Numbered from the stretch's first letter, positions 33,943-42,194 are shown. The stretch is 64,000 bases of DNA from Paenibacillus larvae subsp. larvae (GCF_002003265.1 NZ_CP019687.1:2717001-2781000); one strand, 5' to 3'. The notes: a model not told the origin generated them from the letters alone. Translations and numbers: made by a program.

Positions 33943-34260
33943 CTAAATCCGCTCCGGATGAAACTGGTAGGTTTCTAAATCTATACGGTTATCTTCTTTT
34001 ACTTCTATCCCTTCCCCTTCAAGAAAAGCTTTCTGCAAAGCGCTCAATTCATCATCTTTGATGGATATCTCACCTAATGAATTGATAACTCTGTGCCAGG
34101 GAAGCTGGTACTTACTGCTCATCGAATGCAGAATTCTTACTACTTGCCTGGCTCCTCGGGGGCTTCCGGCCAAAGCTGCAATTTGCCCATACGTCATGAC
34201 TTTTCCCTCTGGTATTAACTTAATGATATCAATGACTTTTGCTGTAAATAGCTGCAACAT
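33943..34260 (-). CDS. Alkyltransferase-like protein (ATL)
   Basis: 105 residues from ATG 34260 (AAGGAATAGAGGTT upstream); an upstream in-frame start is less likely. It is the DNA-binding half of an MGMT/Ogt protein: IPEGKVMTYGQIAALAGSPR with the recognition helix, then LPWHRVINSLGEI. The active-site Cys of the PCHRV motif is Trp here, the hallmark of ATL proteins, which bind O6-alkylguanine and recruit nucleotide excision repair instead of removing the alkyl group themselves. Confidence 0.9.
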   Translation of the reverse strand: MLQLFTAKVIDIIKLIPEGKVMTYGQIAALAGSPRGARQVVRILHSMSSKYQLPWHRVINSLGEISIKDDELSALQKAFLEGEGIEVKEDNRIDLETYQFHPERI

Positions 34261-34377
34261 AACCTCTATTCCTTCCTTTTGCATCCAAAAAAATTGGTTG
34301 TGAATCGCCAACTCTTATAGATATCATACCATCATCTGACAAGGAGAACCGACTTTTACTATCCCGTTGGGATGAAA

Positions 34378-34420
34378 GAACCCGTGAAAATACCGTTAAT
34401 TCAATTCCTTTCACGGGTTC
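34378..34420. repeat. Inverted repeat with 19-base loop
   Basis: GAACCCGTGAAA / TTTCACGGGTTC, a perfect 12-bp stem in the gap between the ATL gene and the ArsR gene. No T tract follows on either strand, so it is not a standard terminator; it may be a protein-binding site or a relic. Confidence 0.5.
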
Positions 34421-34494
34421 CAACAGCGGAGAGATCTACTCTTTACCGGCCTATGCAGACAATTTCTGCGTGAAGTGGGTTTCTCGACAAGCTC

Positions 34495-34520
34495 AAAAGA
34501 GGCCGAAATCTCGGCCTCTT
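34495..34520. terminator. Terminator of ArsR-AHSA1 operon
   Basis: AAAAGAGGCCGA / TCGGCCTCTTTTA stem with a four-base loop. It abuts the stop codon of the ArsR gene and has T runs on both strands. Confidence 0.8.
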
Positions 34521-34892
34521 TTATTCCTTCCTTTCGATGACTTCAAACCGGGGGAGCGAAGCCTCGCTGCTCGGCTCATCCGATTCTACCAGATGTTTGA
34601 GGACGGACAGTTTATTATCCCAATATTGTTCATAATATGAGAGCCACCTCTTCAATTCAAGCAGTGGTTCCGGCTCAAGGCGGTACCGTGTTTCCCTGCC
34701 GACTTTCCGGTCCTTGACAAGTCCGGCATCTGCCAGAACGCGCAAATGTTTGGACACGGCGGTGCGGCTCATCGGAAAGTGTCTGCTGATGACGGTGACA
34801 GACATTTCCTGTTCACCAAGCAGCTTCAGCAGCTGACGTCGCGTAGGGTCGGCAATAGCCTGGAATACATCGTGCTTTGGCGTAGCTGCCAT
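34521..34892 (-). CDS. ArsR-family transcriptional regulator
   Basis: 123 residues from ATG 34892, one base after the stop of the upstream AHSA1 gene with CGAGG as ribosome site. Winged HTH: FQAIADPTRRQLLKLLGEQE, ISRHFPMSRTAVSKHLRVLA, GLVKDRKVGRETRYRLEPEP. No cysteine metal site is visible, so it is of the SdpR/YbzH-like group and not a metal sensor. Pairing with an AHSA1/SRPBCC protein in one operon is common in Firmicutes and actinobacteria. Confidence 0.9.
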   Translation of the reverse strand: MAATPKHDVFQAIADPTRRQLLKLLGEQEMSVTVISRHFPMSRTAVSKHLRVLADAGLVKDRKVGRETRYRLEPEPLLELKRWLSYYEQYWDNKLSVLKHLVESDEPSSEASLPRFEVIERKE

Positions 34893-34893
34893 G

Positions 34894-35319
34894 TTAAGCC
34901 TCGACATAGGCAGCGAGCTTGTGCTTGAGTCCTTCCCATCCTTCTGCCATATTCCCGCAGATAATGGTATGGGACTGCCCGAATTCCGTAACTTTATCGG
35001 CATCCCAACCGCCATGGATGAGTGTAAACTCCGTCTTGCCGTCCTGATCAACCAATTCGAACGTAAGGGTCCAATCCTTGCCCCAGTTAAAAGATAGTTT
35101 GTTAGGCGGGTCAATAACCGTCACTTTGCACGGCGACATGCCGTACGGGCCTGCGTTCAAATGAAATTCATGGCCTTCAACAGGCTGAAAATCATTCGGC
35201 ATAAACCATGCGGCAATTCCTTCCGCAGTTGCGACGGCATCCCATACTTTCTGTATCGATGCATTCAATACCAACGTCTTCCGAATATCCGGTAATGTGT
35301 TATTTGAGTTGTTTTCCAT
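34894..35319 (-). CDS. SRPBCC/AHSA1-domain protein
   Basis: 141 residues, a complete START-like hydrophobic-pocket fold: ASIQKVWDAVATAEGIAAWF at the start, LSFNWGKDWTLTFELVDQDG in the middle, and the C-terminal helix HTIICGNMAEGWEGLKHKLA. Family members bind hydrophobic ligands or act in Hsp90-ATPase-like co-chaperone roles; in ArsR-coupled pairs the role is undefined. First gene of the operon. AGGCAAC before ATG. Confidence 0.85.
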   Translation of the reverse strand: MENNSNNTLPDIRKTLVLNASIQKVWDAVATAEGIAAWFMPNDFQPVEGHEFHLNAGPYGMSPCKVTVIDPPNKLSFNWGKDWTLTFELVDQDGKTEFTLIHGGWDADKVTEFGQSHTIICGNMAEGWEGLKHKLAAYVEA

Positions 35320-35410
35320 CTTGTTGCCTCCATTTTTTTGGAATCGTCCTGTTTCTATGTTGTGCTTTTTCCTTTATTCTGATAACGAAAATACACTGAT
35401 CAACCTTTGC

Positions 35411-35527
35411 GAAACCTTTTGGTTTCACATCGAATTATATGACACCTTATGGTTTCATGTCAATAAAGGATTACCAAAATTACACATCCTGCATCGATAC
35501 AGAACCAGTCAGGTTTCATGTCAATAG
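35411..35527. promoter_or_regulatory. Repeated operator-like motif upstream of AHSA1-ArsR
   Basis: The word GGTTTCATGTCAATA occurs at 35451-35465 and 35512-35526, and a diverged copy GGTTTCACATCGAAT at 35421. Around the second is TGACACC..TATGGTTTCATGTCA, an inverted pair (TGACA/TGTCA). Placed 90-200 bases before the operon start, they look like binding sites for its ArsR regulator. Confidence 0.45.
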
Positions 35528-35675
35528 AGTATGGACTACTTCGGAGAATTTAGGCCGGCTGATGAACCTTCCATACCCCAACATTTAAGAACAACCGGCC
35601 TTAAGGCAACCCTTCCATGCATTTGGCCTCCATACATCCGGTTTCCACTCACACCGTTTTCAGCAAAAATCAATC

Positions 35676-36089
35676 CTAGTCCGTTTGTCCCCACCCCCCT
35701 TTTTCCTTCAATTTGAAGATTGCCTGCTTTATAACCCCGGGAATGGGAACTCCCAGTATCACTCCATTTTCAATAATACTTAGCAGTTCGTTAGCCATAT
35801 AAAAGAAAGTTACGGTATGTTGAAAATAATGGACATAACCCAAGACCTTATCGGTTTGATGAGAAACGGCAATAAGCAAAAACATGAATATCTTCTTGCT
35901 AATCCCCTTAAAACCGATACTGCTTCTTAGCTTTCCTTGAATGCCGGAGGCCAGTATACCCGTTATATAATCAACAATGACAAAGATCAATAAAACCTGA
36001 AAGAGAATGTTCCAATTTCCATAAAGTCCCGACAGACTTCCGCATATTACGGCAAAGAGATTTTTCAGATAGTATTCCATTTTGCTCAT
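35676..36089 (-). CDS. Phage-type holin (phage_holin_4 family)
   Basis: 137 residues from ATG 36089. Three hydrophobic segments (about 8-20, 25-45, 60-90) with the family signature VLLIFVIVDYITGILASGIQ followed by KLRSSIGFKGISKKIFMFLL. This holin family includes TcdE/UviB of clostridia, which release toxins or bacteriocins, as well as phage lysis holins. No endolysin or phage genes are next to it. The SigO/RsoA-like genes lie about 0.7-1.5 kb upstream on the same strand, the type of regulator that drives such holins elsewhere. Confidence 0.85.
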   Translation of the reverse strand: MSKMEYYLKNLFAVICGSLSGLYGNWNILFQVLLIFVIVDYITGILASGIQGKLRSSIGFKGISKKIFMFLLIAVSHQTDKVLGYVHYFQHTVTFFYMANELLSIIENGVILGVPIPGVIKQAIFKLKEKGGWGQTD

Positions 36090-36298
36090 CCACCCTATCA
36101 CCATTTTTATATAAAGTGGGATTGGATTCATAAATCACAACTGTTAATAAAAGTCTTTTTTGAAGATATGTATTGCAAGTTGTTCCCCTCTAGCCTTTAC
36201 ATCATTCTCTTGATCAAGCGATACAGTTGTGTGCAGAAGATGTTGTTAATAGTAATAAGGAGGTGAATATCCGAAAACCATTGAGAAGTTGATGCCCA

Positions 36299-36545
36299 AT
36301 GAAAGAAAGAGTACGTGCAGAACGGATACTTATAGAGAAAAGTAAAAGGGGCAGAAGAGGTTCCTTCCAGGCCCATTTGAATCTGGTCAGCCGTTTGGAG
36401 GGACGGGAAAATTGGAAAAATGCCGTCCGGTATTTAAATGGTTTTGTAAATTTGCTAGAGAATCATAAAAAAACAAACTGTATCGGATAAGGCCTATCAG
36501 CTTGTTAAGATTAAAGCGGAGTACTTGATTAGACAGTGGAGATAG
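36299..36545 (+). pseudogene. FIMAH-like domain fragment, frameshifted
   Basis: Reads NLVSRLEGRENWKNAVRYLN, GFVNLLENHKK and then, after a frameshift at the A-run 36466-36472, VSDKAYQLVKIKAEYLIRQW before a stop. Together this matches the FIMAH domain found at the C-terminus of secreted Firmicute hydrolases, by recall. The N-terminal catalytic part is absent and the ORF has no good ribosome site. A relic of a secreted enzyme is the likeliest explanation. Confidence 0.5.
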
Positions 36546-36698
36546 GAATGAAGGTTTGCGCTTGTTATCCTCAAAAGGCAGTAATCCTTCCTTCTGCATT
36601 TAAAAAAATTCACCTAAGGCAACTGCTCAGGTGAATTTTTTATATGGATATGTTACATGTAAAGCTCCTACTCGTCAAATCCGATTTCATTGTACACC

Positions 36699-36950
36699 TC
36701 ATTTTTCCTTGTTAACTTTGCTCTGAACACTCTCATAAAATTCCCAAAATCCAGGTGTGGAGTTTAAATCATAGCGGTATATGGCTTCAATAATTCGTAA
36801 ACTTACCTCTTGCTTCAAATCTTCCCGTTCCTGTGATGATGTTTGAGTCAGTGAACTGTCCAGCTTAGGCTTAAATCGGTTGATAATTAACTGCATAGCA
36901 TGCCGGTTATTTTGTTTTGCTTCCTTAACAAGGGTAATGAATGTCTCCAT
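36699..36950 (-). CDS. RsoA-like sigma-factor partner subunit
   Basis: 83 residues: METFITLVKEAKQNNRHAMQ, then REDLKQEVSLRIIEAIYRYD. This is the region-2-like small helical protein (HTH_16 type) that pairs with SigO as RsoA (YvrHa, about 79 residues) in Bacillus. The gene lies 65 bases after the stop of the sigma gene, same strand, the same order as sigO-rsoA. It would supply core-binding and -10 recognition that the larger subunit may lack. Identification is by size, layout and pattern. Confidence 0.6.
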   Translation of the reverse strand: METFITLVKEAKQNNRHAMQLIINRFKPKLDSSLTQTSSQEREDLKQEVSLRIIEAIYRYDLNSTPGFWEFYESVQSKVNKEK

Positions 36951-37015
36951 TTTCGTACCCCCTCAAATGAAATTAGATAGCAAAAACACCTGACCAGTCC
37001 TTTGGCAAGAGTTTG

Positions 37016-37609
37016 TTACATGGCTTGAAGCTGCCGCTTCAACTTTTTTAATGCATTCCTTTTCGTTTTGGTAACGGCTTGTTGTGATACGCCGGTTTTC
37101 CTGGCAATTTCCGTATCCGTCAGCCCGTGTATAAAATGCCATGTTAATACGGATCTTTCCTTTTCCGTTAGAGATCGGATTGAGTTATATAAGGCTGATG
37201 TTGTAGCCAAATCTTCGAGAGTATTGCAATCCTCCTCTAGCAATGACGAAGGTTCGGAGTTCGCAGCGGGTATCAGGTCTTTGATTGCCGTATTCTCTTT
37301 ATCCTCTGATAGAGGCTGGTCGAGAATCAGCTGAGCCTTACTGCGAATTTTCCGCTGTTTCCTATCAAAGTCAATGGAACTGTAATGGATTAAGGAAGAA
37401 ATATACTTTACCAGACGCATCTCCGAATAAAACTCTTTAAAAGCCTGATCGACAAGTTCTTTGGTTTGCAAAGACGGTTTCTTCAATGCGTCAGTTAACA
37501 ATTGATAGTTACCGCTATTTTCTAAAAAAGTCCGAAGAATAGGATGAACATAATATTCCTTGAGCTCAGGTTCTTTCTTATAACTTCTATCCCCTTCTTT
37601 CTTATACAT
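37016..37609 (-). CDS. SigO-like sigma-70 family factor
   Basis: 197 residues from ATG 37609 (GGGAGGTGAGTATTTTT upstream). The C-terminal region 4 is clear: RSLTEKERSVLTWHFIHGLT, DTEIARKTGVSQQAVTKTKR. N-terminal part has a helical region (SGNYQLLTDALKKPSLQTKE, SEMRLVKYISSLIHYSSIDF) resembling region 2/3 remnants. Length and the following small RsoA-like gene match SigO (YvrI) of Bacillus, a two-subunit sigma factor. Its targets would be promoters elsewhere; the nearby holin is an obvious candidate. The family includes toxin-type regulators (TcdR-like), so alternatives exist. Confidence 0.65.
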   Translation of the reverse strand: MYKKEGDRSYKKEPELKEYYVHPILRTFLENSGNYQLLTDALKKPSLQTKELVDQAFKEFYSEMRLVKYISSLIHYSSIDFDRKQRKIRSKAQLILDQPLSEDKENTAIKDLIPAANSEPSSLLEEDCNTLEDLATTSALYNSIRSLTEKERSVLTWHFIHGLTDTEIARKTGVSQQAVTKTKRNALKKLKRQLQAM

Positions 37610-37805
37610 AAAAATACTCACCTCCCTTTTATTGTATCTTTTATCTTCTATAGTGGAAGAAACAACCAAATTTACAACCACCTTAATTATTTTTTTACAG
37701 AACATTCAAAAAACTTCACTTTCTTATTTAAGTTGATTATTTTTTTCTCTTAAGGTTGTATTTCTATCAAAAAAGACCACTTTAAAGAATAGAAACAGAA
37801 AATGA

Positions 37806-37904
37806 TTCTCGTTAACGATCCTGGCAGTTCCAGTAACAATTACGCTTGCAGATGTGATCAAGCAGCGCGGAGCAGTAGAATATTACGTTTATTATACGAA
37901 GTAA
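37806..37904 (+). pseudogene. Short C-terminal coding remnant
   Basis: A reading of about 32 codons, ending LAVPVTITLADVIKQRGAVE..YYVYYTK then TAA, runs directly into a strong terminator and has no start of its own. Sequence looks protein-like but I do not recognise it. Probably the tail of a deleted gene. Confidence 0.3.
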
Positions 37905-37907
37905 AAT

Positions 37908-37944
37908 AAGCAGGGCTCACCAGTTTATCTGGTAGAGCCTGCTT
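37908..37944 (+). terminator. Rho-independent terminator
   Basis: AAGCAGG(G)CTCACCAG / CTGGTAGAGCCTGCTT stem with a five-base loop. It follows the coding remnant and now ends no intact gene. Confidence 0.65.
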
Positions 37945-38250
37945 TACATATATACCTTATAACGATTATTCACCGTGTCCGCATATTTGTACAATCCCAT
38001 GGCCACCGTCTAAGATGACCCTGTCTCCCGTTTTCCCCTTACATCCCCATAGCTGAAGCAAGGGGTTTTACGGCGCTAAATTATAAGGGTCATCAAACAT
38101 TGTTACCTGTTTTTTTATTGCCATATCCCCCACATACAGTGCTAATATAGTAAAATGAAAGGATGGGTTATTTTACTTCAGAGATACATAAAGTGAGAAT
38201 AGCTTCATACAAACAAGATTGCATTTGATAGATTGAAGGGGTAAGAAAAG
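37945..38250. other. Gap upstream of the YeeE gene
   Basis: No intact gene. On the minus strand about 33 codons (KGKTGDRVILDGGHGIVQIC, GHGE then stop, about 37966-38065) look like another C-terminal protein fragment without a start; I cannot name it. The last about 80 bases hold the promoter and ribosome site GAAGGGG of the YeeE gene. Confidence 0.35.
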
Positions 38251-39462
38251 ATGAAACACACGTTTGGCAGTATGTTCAACAATGATTGGAGCCCTTATAC
38301 CGCGATGGGTATCGCAGGCATCCTAAGTGCCTTATACTTCGGAATAACAGGAACCGTATGGGCAGTAACCGGGGAGTTCACCCGTCTCGGGGGTCATATT
38401 TTACAGATGTTTGGAGTAGACATTTCCGGTTGGGGTTATTTTAATCTGATCCATATGAATGGAACTACATTCGGCAGAACGAACGGCTGGATTGTATGGG
38501 GAATGTTTATCGGTGCCTTGATCATGGTGTTGTTCAGCAATAACTTTAAAATCAGAATTCCCAAGCAAAAACGCCGCTTATTGCAAGGCCTTATCGGCGG
38601 GATCATCGCAGGCATCGGCGCCCGTTTGGCTTTAGGTTGCAACCTGGCCGCCTTCTTCACAGGAGTTCCCCAGTTTTCCCTGCATTCCTGGATATTTATT
38701 ATCGCTACCGCAATCGGGACTTATCTGGGCACTAAAATGGTAAATACAAAATGGTGGAAGGGTAAGCCCGCCTTGCAAAAAGGAAATACAGCAACCCCGG
38801 ATGCCAAGACGAGAAAGATCCAACCCTACGTAGGGGGGATCATCGCTTTATTATATACAGGTCTGATCGTTTACTTCTTCATCTCCGGACAAAAGATGTT
38901 GGGGGTAGCTGCCGTATTTGGAACCGCCTTTGGTATTTTGATTGAGCGGGGGCAAATTTGTTTTACATCTGCTTTCCGCGATCTATGGATCAGCGGCCGG
39001 GCTACCATGACGAAAGCAATCACCGCCGGTATGGCCATCAGTTCAGTGGCAACACTGGTTATCATCTTGATGTACGGCCTGGAACCGATCACTAAAGTTG
39101 CCGCTCCAAGCACTTTCATTGGCGGTGTGCTTTTTGGAATCGGGATCGTACTGGCCGGCGGCTGTGAGACCGGTATGATGTACCGGTTGATGGAGGGGCA
39201 GATTGTCTTTTTGCCTGTATTTATCGGCAACATCATCGGTGCCACTGGCCTGGCTTATGCCTGGGATCATCTGGGTGTCTATAACCTGCTTGTGAAAAGC
39301 GGCGGGGCTAAATTAAATCTGATCACACTCATGGGACCTGCCGGCGCCCTCCTGGCCACGCTTGTTCTTCTGGGTATCGGATTCGCTATCGCCGTCTACT
39401 GGCAAAAAAATTACCGCTTCGGGGTTGGGTTCAAGAAAGGAGACTATAACCATGTCAATTGA
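38251..39462 (+). CDS. YeeE/YedE-family sulfur transporter (TsuA-like)
   Basis: 403 residues, about ten membrane segments in two halves. Both halves carry the conserved Cys-in-Gly motif of the family: ARLALGCNLAAFFTGVPQFS and VLAGGCETGMMYRLMEGQIV, plus ERGQICFTSAFRDLWISGRA, matching thiosulfate/sulfur-uptake YeeE proteins in which paired cysteines pass the substrate. It overlaps tusA, encoding the sulfur-carrier protein, by 11 bases, supporting uptake of thiosulfate or a related species and hand-off to TusA. Confidence 0.9.
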   Translation: MKHTFGSMFNNDWSPYTAMGIAGILSALYFGITGTVWAVTGEFTRLGGHILQMFGVDISGWGYFNLIHMNGTTFGRTNGWIVWGMFIGALIMVLFSNNFKIRIPKQKRRLLQGLIGGIIAGIGARLALGCNLAAFFTGVPQFSLHSWIFIIATAIGTYLGTKMVNTKWWKGKPALQKGNTATPDAKTRKIQPYVGGIIALLYTGLIVYFFISGQKMLGVAAVFGTAFGILIERGQICFTSAFRDLWISGRATMTKAITAGMAISSVATLVIILMYGLEPITKVAAPSTFIGGVLFGIGIVLAGGCETGMMYRLMEGQIVFLPVFIGNIIGATGLAYAWDHLGVYNLLVKSGGAKLNLITLMGPAGALLATLVLLGIGFAIAVYWQKNYRFGVGFKKGDYNHVN

Positions 39463-39679
39463 TTACACATTAGATCTAAGAGGGGAATCTTGTCCGTATC
39501 CGGTAATCTATACATTGGAAACATTACGCGATATGAAAAAGGGCGAACTGCTTCAAATCATCGCCGACTGCCCGGCAGCCTTCCGAAACGTGCCGGAAGA
39601 AGTAGTCAAACACGGATATACCCTCGCTCAAGAACCCGTCAAAAAGGGACAGGAACTTTTCTTTTATATCATCGCTTGA
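39452..39679 (+). CDS. TusA-family sulfur-carrier protein (YedF-like)
   Basis: 75 residues from ATG 39452, with AAAGGAG upstream inside the yeeE end. The family motif is seen in DLRGESCPYPVIYTLETLRD, where the Cys of CPxP carries persulfide sulfur. The C-terminal RNVPEEVVKHGYTL..ELFFYII completes the small alpha/beta fold. Overlap with yeeE means translational coupling; it accepts sulfur delivered by the transporter or a desulfurase. Confidence 0.93.
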   Translation: MSIDYTLDLRGESCPYPVIYTLETLRDMKKGELLQIIADCPAAFRNVPEEVVKHGYTLAQEPVKKGQELFFYIIA

Positions 39680-39684
39680 TGAAC

Positions 39685-39728
39685 AAAAGGATTAGGCGCG
39701 AAAAACTCGCTGCCCTAATCCTTTTTTT
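39685..39728 (+). terminator. Rho-independent terminator of yeeE-tusA
   Basis: AAAAGGATTAGG / CCTAATCCTTTTTTT stem, 17-base loop, ending in a T run. Confidence 0.85.
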
Positions 39729-39824
39729 GTGTAACTTGAGGGTTTGATTTACGTGTGAAAATTGAAAACGCCAGGACACATACCGGTGGTCAAGACCAAA
39801 GTAGTAGTAAAATTGCCTATTATT

Positions 39825-40229
39825 CTATTCAATCTCTAAATAATAGATCATTCCATTAGGTTGTTTTTTATTACTTTCGGTTAAACAATCATGGAAAAAT
39901 TGTTTATATAGTTTGAAACCGTATTTTTCATAAAAGTTATAAGAACATCCGATATCTGTCCATAAAAATGTACTATGAAGTTCATTTTCTTTACAGAATT
40001 CTATATATCGGTCCATCAATTTTTTTCCATACCCCATACCACGAAGTTCTGGACTTATAATAAATAAATTGACTTCACTATCAAATGGCCTATCAGTCGT
40101 TTCTCCTAATTTATCTACCTCAATATGTTCATTTCTAATTCTCAAGGCTGTTTTACGGTCTCCAAAATCCCCACGCAATAAATAAAATAGCATTCTCAGG
40201 TCAGTTTTAATTCCATGGAGTTTACACAA
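39825..40229 (-). pseudogene. GNAT acetyltransferase, C-terminal part, interrupted by IS
   Basis: Carries the acetyl-CoA-binding core of a GNAT protein (VNLFIISPELRGMGYGKKLM, the R/Q-x-x-G-x-G/A loop) and a normal C-terminus (NFYEKYGFKLYKQFFHD). Its N-terminus is on the other side of the IS256 element (41662-41762), and even after removing the element a one-base frameshift and an internal gap remain between the halves. It follows a marR gene, with which it probably formed an operon. Confidence 0.75.
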
Positions 40230-40265
40230 GACAATACATAATATTGATAAATAAGCTCAGGCTTT

Positions 40266-41653
40266 AGTTGAGTCCGTATAATTGTGTAAAAAGCTAGGTT
40301 CCAAAAAATGAAAGGAGCCATATTCATAGCCCTCAGTTAGAATAATGTTGGGACACAAAATTCTAAATATACGAGGTGTTATGAAATGGCTCAATACCAG
40401 ATTAACGTAGATTCGCAGCTTTTGCATCAACTATTTTTGGGAAATTCTCAGGATGCGGGTGTAGCCAAGCTGCTCGAGTCTGTACTGAACCAAGTCTTAC
40501 AAGCACAGGTGAGTGAACAAGTGGAAGCAGATCGTTATGAACGAACAGAGAATCGAAAAGCGTACCGGAATGGATCGTATCCACATGGGCTGCATACGCG
40601 GGTGGGAACCATTACACTAAGTGTTCCGCGCATCCGTGGCGGGAAGTTCACGACAGAGCTCTTTAGTCGTTACCAGAGAAGTGAACAAGCGTTAATCTTA
40701 GCGATGATGGAAATGGTCGTAAACGGCGTCTCTACGCGTAAAGTCTCGCAAGTAACCGAAGAACTCTGCGGAACCGAGTTTTCTAAATCCACTGTTTCAG
40801 ACCTTTGTAAGCGGCTGGATCCCATCGTAACTGCTTGGAATAATCGAAGCCTGGCAGACAGCCTCTTTCCGTTTGTTCTCGTAGATGCGATGTATCTCAA
40901 GGTCCGTGAAGACGGTCGTGTACGCTCACGAGGCATCATGATTGCCATTGGTGTAAACACCGAGGGCTATCGTGAAGTCCTTGGCCTGATGCTGGGTGAC
41001 ACAGAATCTGAAGCAAGCTGGAGTGAGTTTTTCAGCTCTCTAAAAGGACGTGGATTACGAGGTGTGGATCTCATTACCTCCGACGATCATGGCGGCCTTG
41101 TACGCGCGGTACGGCAGCAGCTGCAAGGGGTAACATGGCAGCGATGCCAGACTCACTTCACGCGAAATGTATTAGAAGCCTCACCCAAAGCCTTGAAGGA
41201 TGAGATCCATGGCCGTCTACGGTCGATTCTAGATGCTCCTGATACTGGAACGGCAAGGTTTTTATTAAAACAGACCTTAGCGGCTTATGAAGATAAGGCG
41301 GGTAAGGCGATGGGCGTGCTGGAAAGCGGATTTGACGATGCTACCGCCGTCTTAATGCTGCCAGAGCGTTACCGAAAACGGCTGCGCACGACAAATAGCG
41401 TTGAGCGTCTCAACGAAGAGGTTAGACGCCGGGAACGTGTCATTCGCATCTTCCCAAACCGTGAATCCGTGATTCGTCTTATTGGTGCTCTATTGATGGA
41501 ACAGGATGAAAAATGGGCAGCCGGCAAGAAATATCTCGACATGACCGAGTACATGGAATGGCGGAAGGATCGGCCAAAGTCCGATGCCAAAGTGACTCGC
41601 ATTATGTAGCACAGTCTAGCTGAGGGAATTTACACACAAATTTGGACTTGATC
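40266..41653 (+). mobile_element. IS256-family insertion sequence
   Basis: 1,388 bases with imperfect terminal repeats: left AGTCCGTATAATTGTGTAAA, right (reverse complement) AGTCCAAATTTGTGTGTAAA. The 8-base target duplication CAGGCTTT lies at 40258-40265 and 41654-41661. One full-length transposase gene. Intact transposase, clean duplication and an interrupted GNAT gene suggest a fairly recent insertion. Confidence 0.9.
40386..41609 (+). CDS. IS256-family (mutator) transposase
   Basis: 407 residues, full length for the family. N-terminal DNA-binding region with YRNGSYPHGLHTRVGTITLS, then the DDE core: Asp in FVLVDAMYLKV, Asp in LITSDDHGGLVRAV, Glu in RLRTTNSVERLNEEVRRRER. The C-terminal RIFPNRESVIRLIGALLMEQ is characteristic. 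It cuts and pastes or copies the element through a circular intermediate. GAGGTGTT precedes the ATG. Confidence 0.95.
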   Translation: MAQYQINVDSQLLHQLFLGNSQDAGVAKLLESVLNQVLQAQVSEQVEADRYERTENRKAYRNGSYPHGLHTRVGTITLSVPRIRGGKFTTELFSRYQRSEQALILAMMEMVVNGVSTRKVSQVTEELCGTEFSKSTVSDLCKRLDPIVTAWNNRSLADSLFPFVLVDAMYLKVREDGRVRSRGIMIAIGVNTEGYREVLGLMLGDTESEASWSEFFSSLKGRGLRGVDLITSDDHGGLVRAVRQQLQGVTWQRCQTHFTRNVLEASPKALKDEIHGRLRSILDAPDTGTARFLLKQTLAAYEDKAGKAMGVLESGFDDATAVLMLPERYRKRLRTTNSVERLNEEVRRRERVIRIFPNRESVIRLIGALLMEQDEKWAAGKKYLDMTEYMEWRKDRPKSDAKVTRIM

Positions 41654-41661
41654 CAGGCTTT

Positions 41662-41762
41662 TTGGGCTGAATAAACTCCTTCTCAAATTCCCAAGTACTA
41701 CGTATAAGAGCTGCACAACTTTCTAAATATTTTTTATCATATTTTTTAAATTTCAATTCCAT
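41662..41762 (-). pseudogene. GNAT acetyltransferase, N-terminal fragment
   Basis: Starts MELKFKKYDKKYLESCAALI behind GGAGTGATAATAG that lies at the end of the marR gene, and continues RSTWEFEKEFIQ to the IS256 junction. It is the missing start of the gene at 39825-40229. After excision of the IS the join reads IQPKKPELIYQYYVLSC before falling out of frame with the C-terminal half. Confidence 0.7.
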
Positions 41763-41768
41763 CTATTA

Positions 41769-42194
41769 TCACTCCATAACTTCTTTGGTTAGTATTTTCA
41801 ACATCTTTTCAAATTGCTGTAATTCATCAGCAGTACATCTTTTCTTCAAGTTTGCTATTACATTATTAATATAATTATCATTAAGACAGTAATACTTCAT
41901 AAATTTATCTGTTACTTGAAGGTAATATACACGTTTATCCTTTTTGTCATTGAATTTTTCAAGGTATCCTTTTTTAATCAACTTGTTAATTCTATAAGTT
42001 GCGTTCGGCTGTGATATATTAAGAAACTCTGCGAGTTCGCTATAGGTAGGATTTTTTAGAAAATAAACAACTTCGAGACATGACATTTCTACGGCACTTA
42101 TATTTTCAATGTCTACAGTTTGGTTTTGAGATGCATTTTTATAAAAACTCATCGTAAGTTTCATATAGAAATCTTCAAAAAGATCATTCAACAT
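41769..42194 (-). CDS. MarR-family transcriptional regulator
   Basis: 141 residues, intact winged helix: KNPTYSELAEFLNISQPNAT, YRINKLIKKGYLEKFNDKKD, KRVYYLQVTDKF, with helical dimerisation ends. In this position, directly upstream of a GNAT gene, MarR proteins usually regulate their own operon in response to a small molecule. The GNAT partner is destroyed by IS256, leaving this regulator as an orphan. Confidence 0.88.
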   Translation of the reverse strand: MLNDLFEDFYMKLTMSFYKNASQNQTVDIENISAVEMSCLEVVYFLKNPTYSELAEFLNISQPNATYRINKLIKKGYLEKFNDKKDKRVYYLQVTDKFMKYYCLNDNYINNVIANLKKRCTADELQQFEKMLKILTKEVME

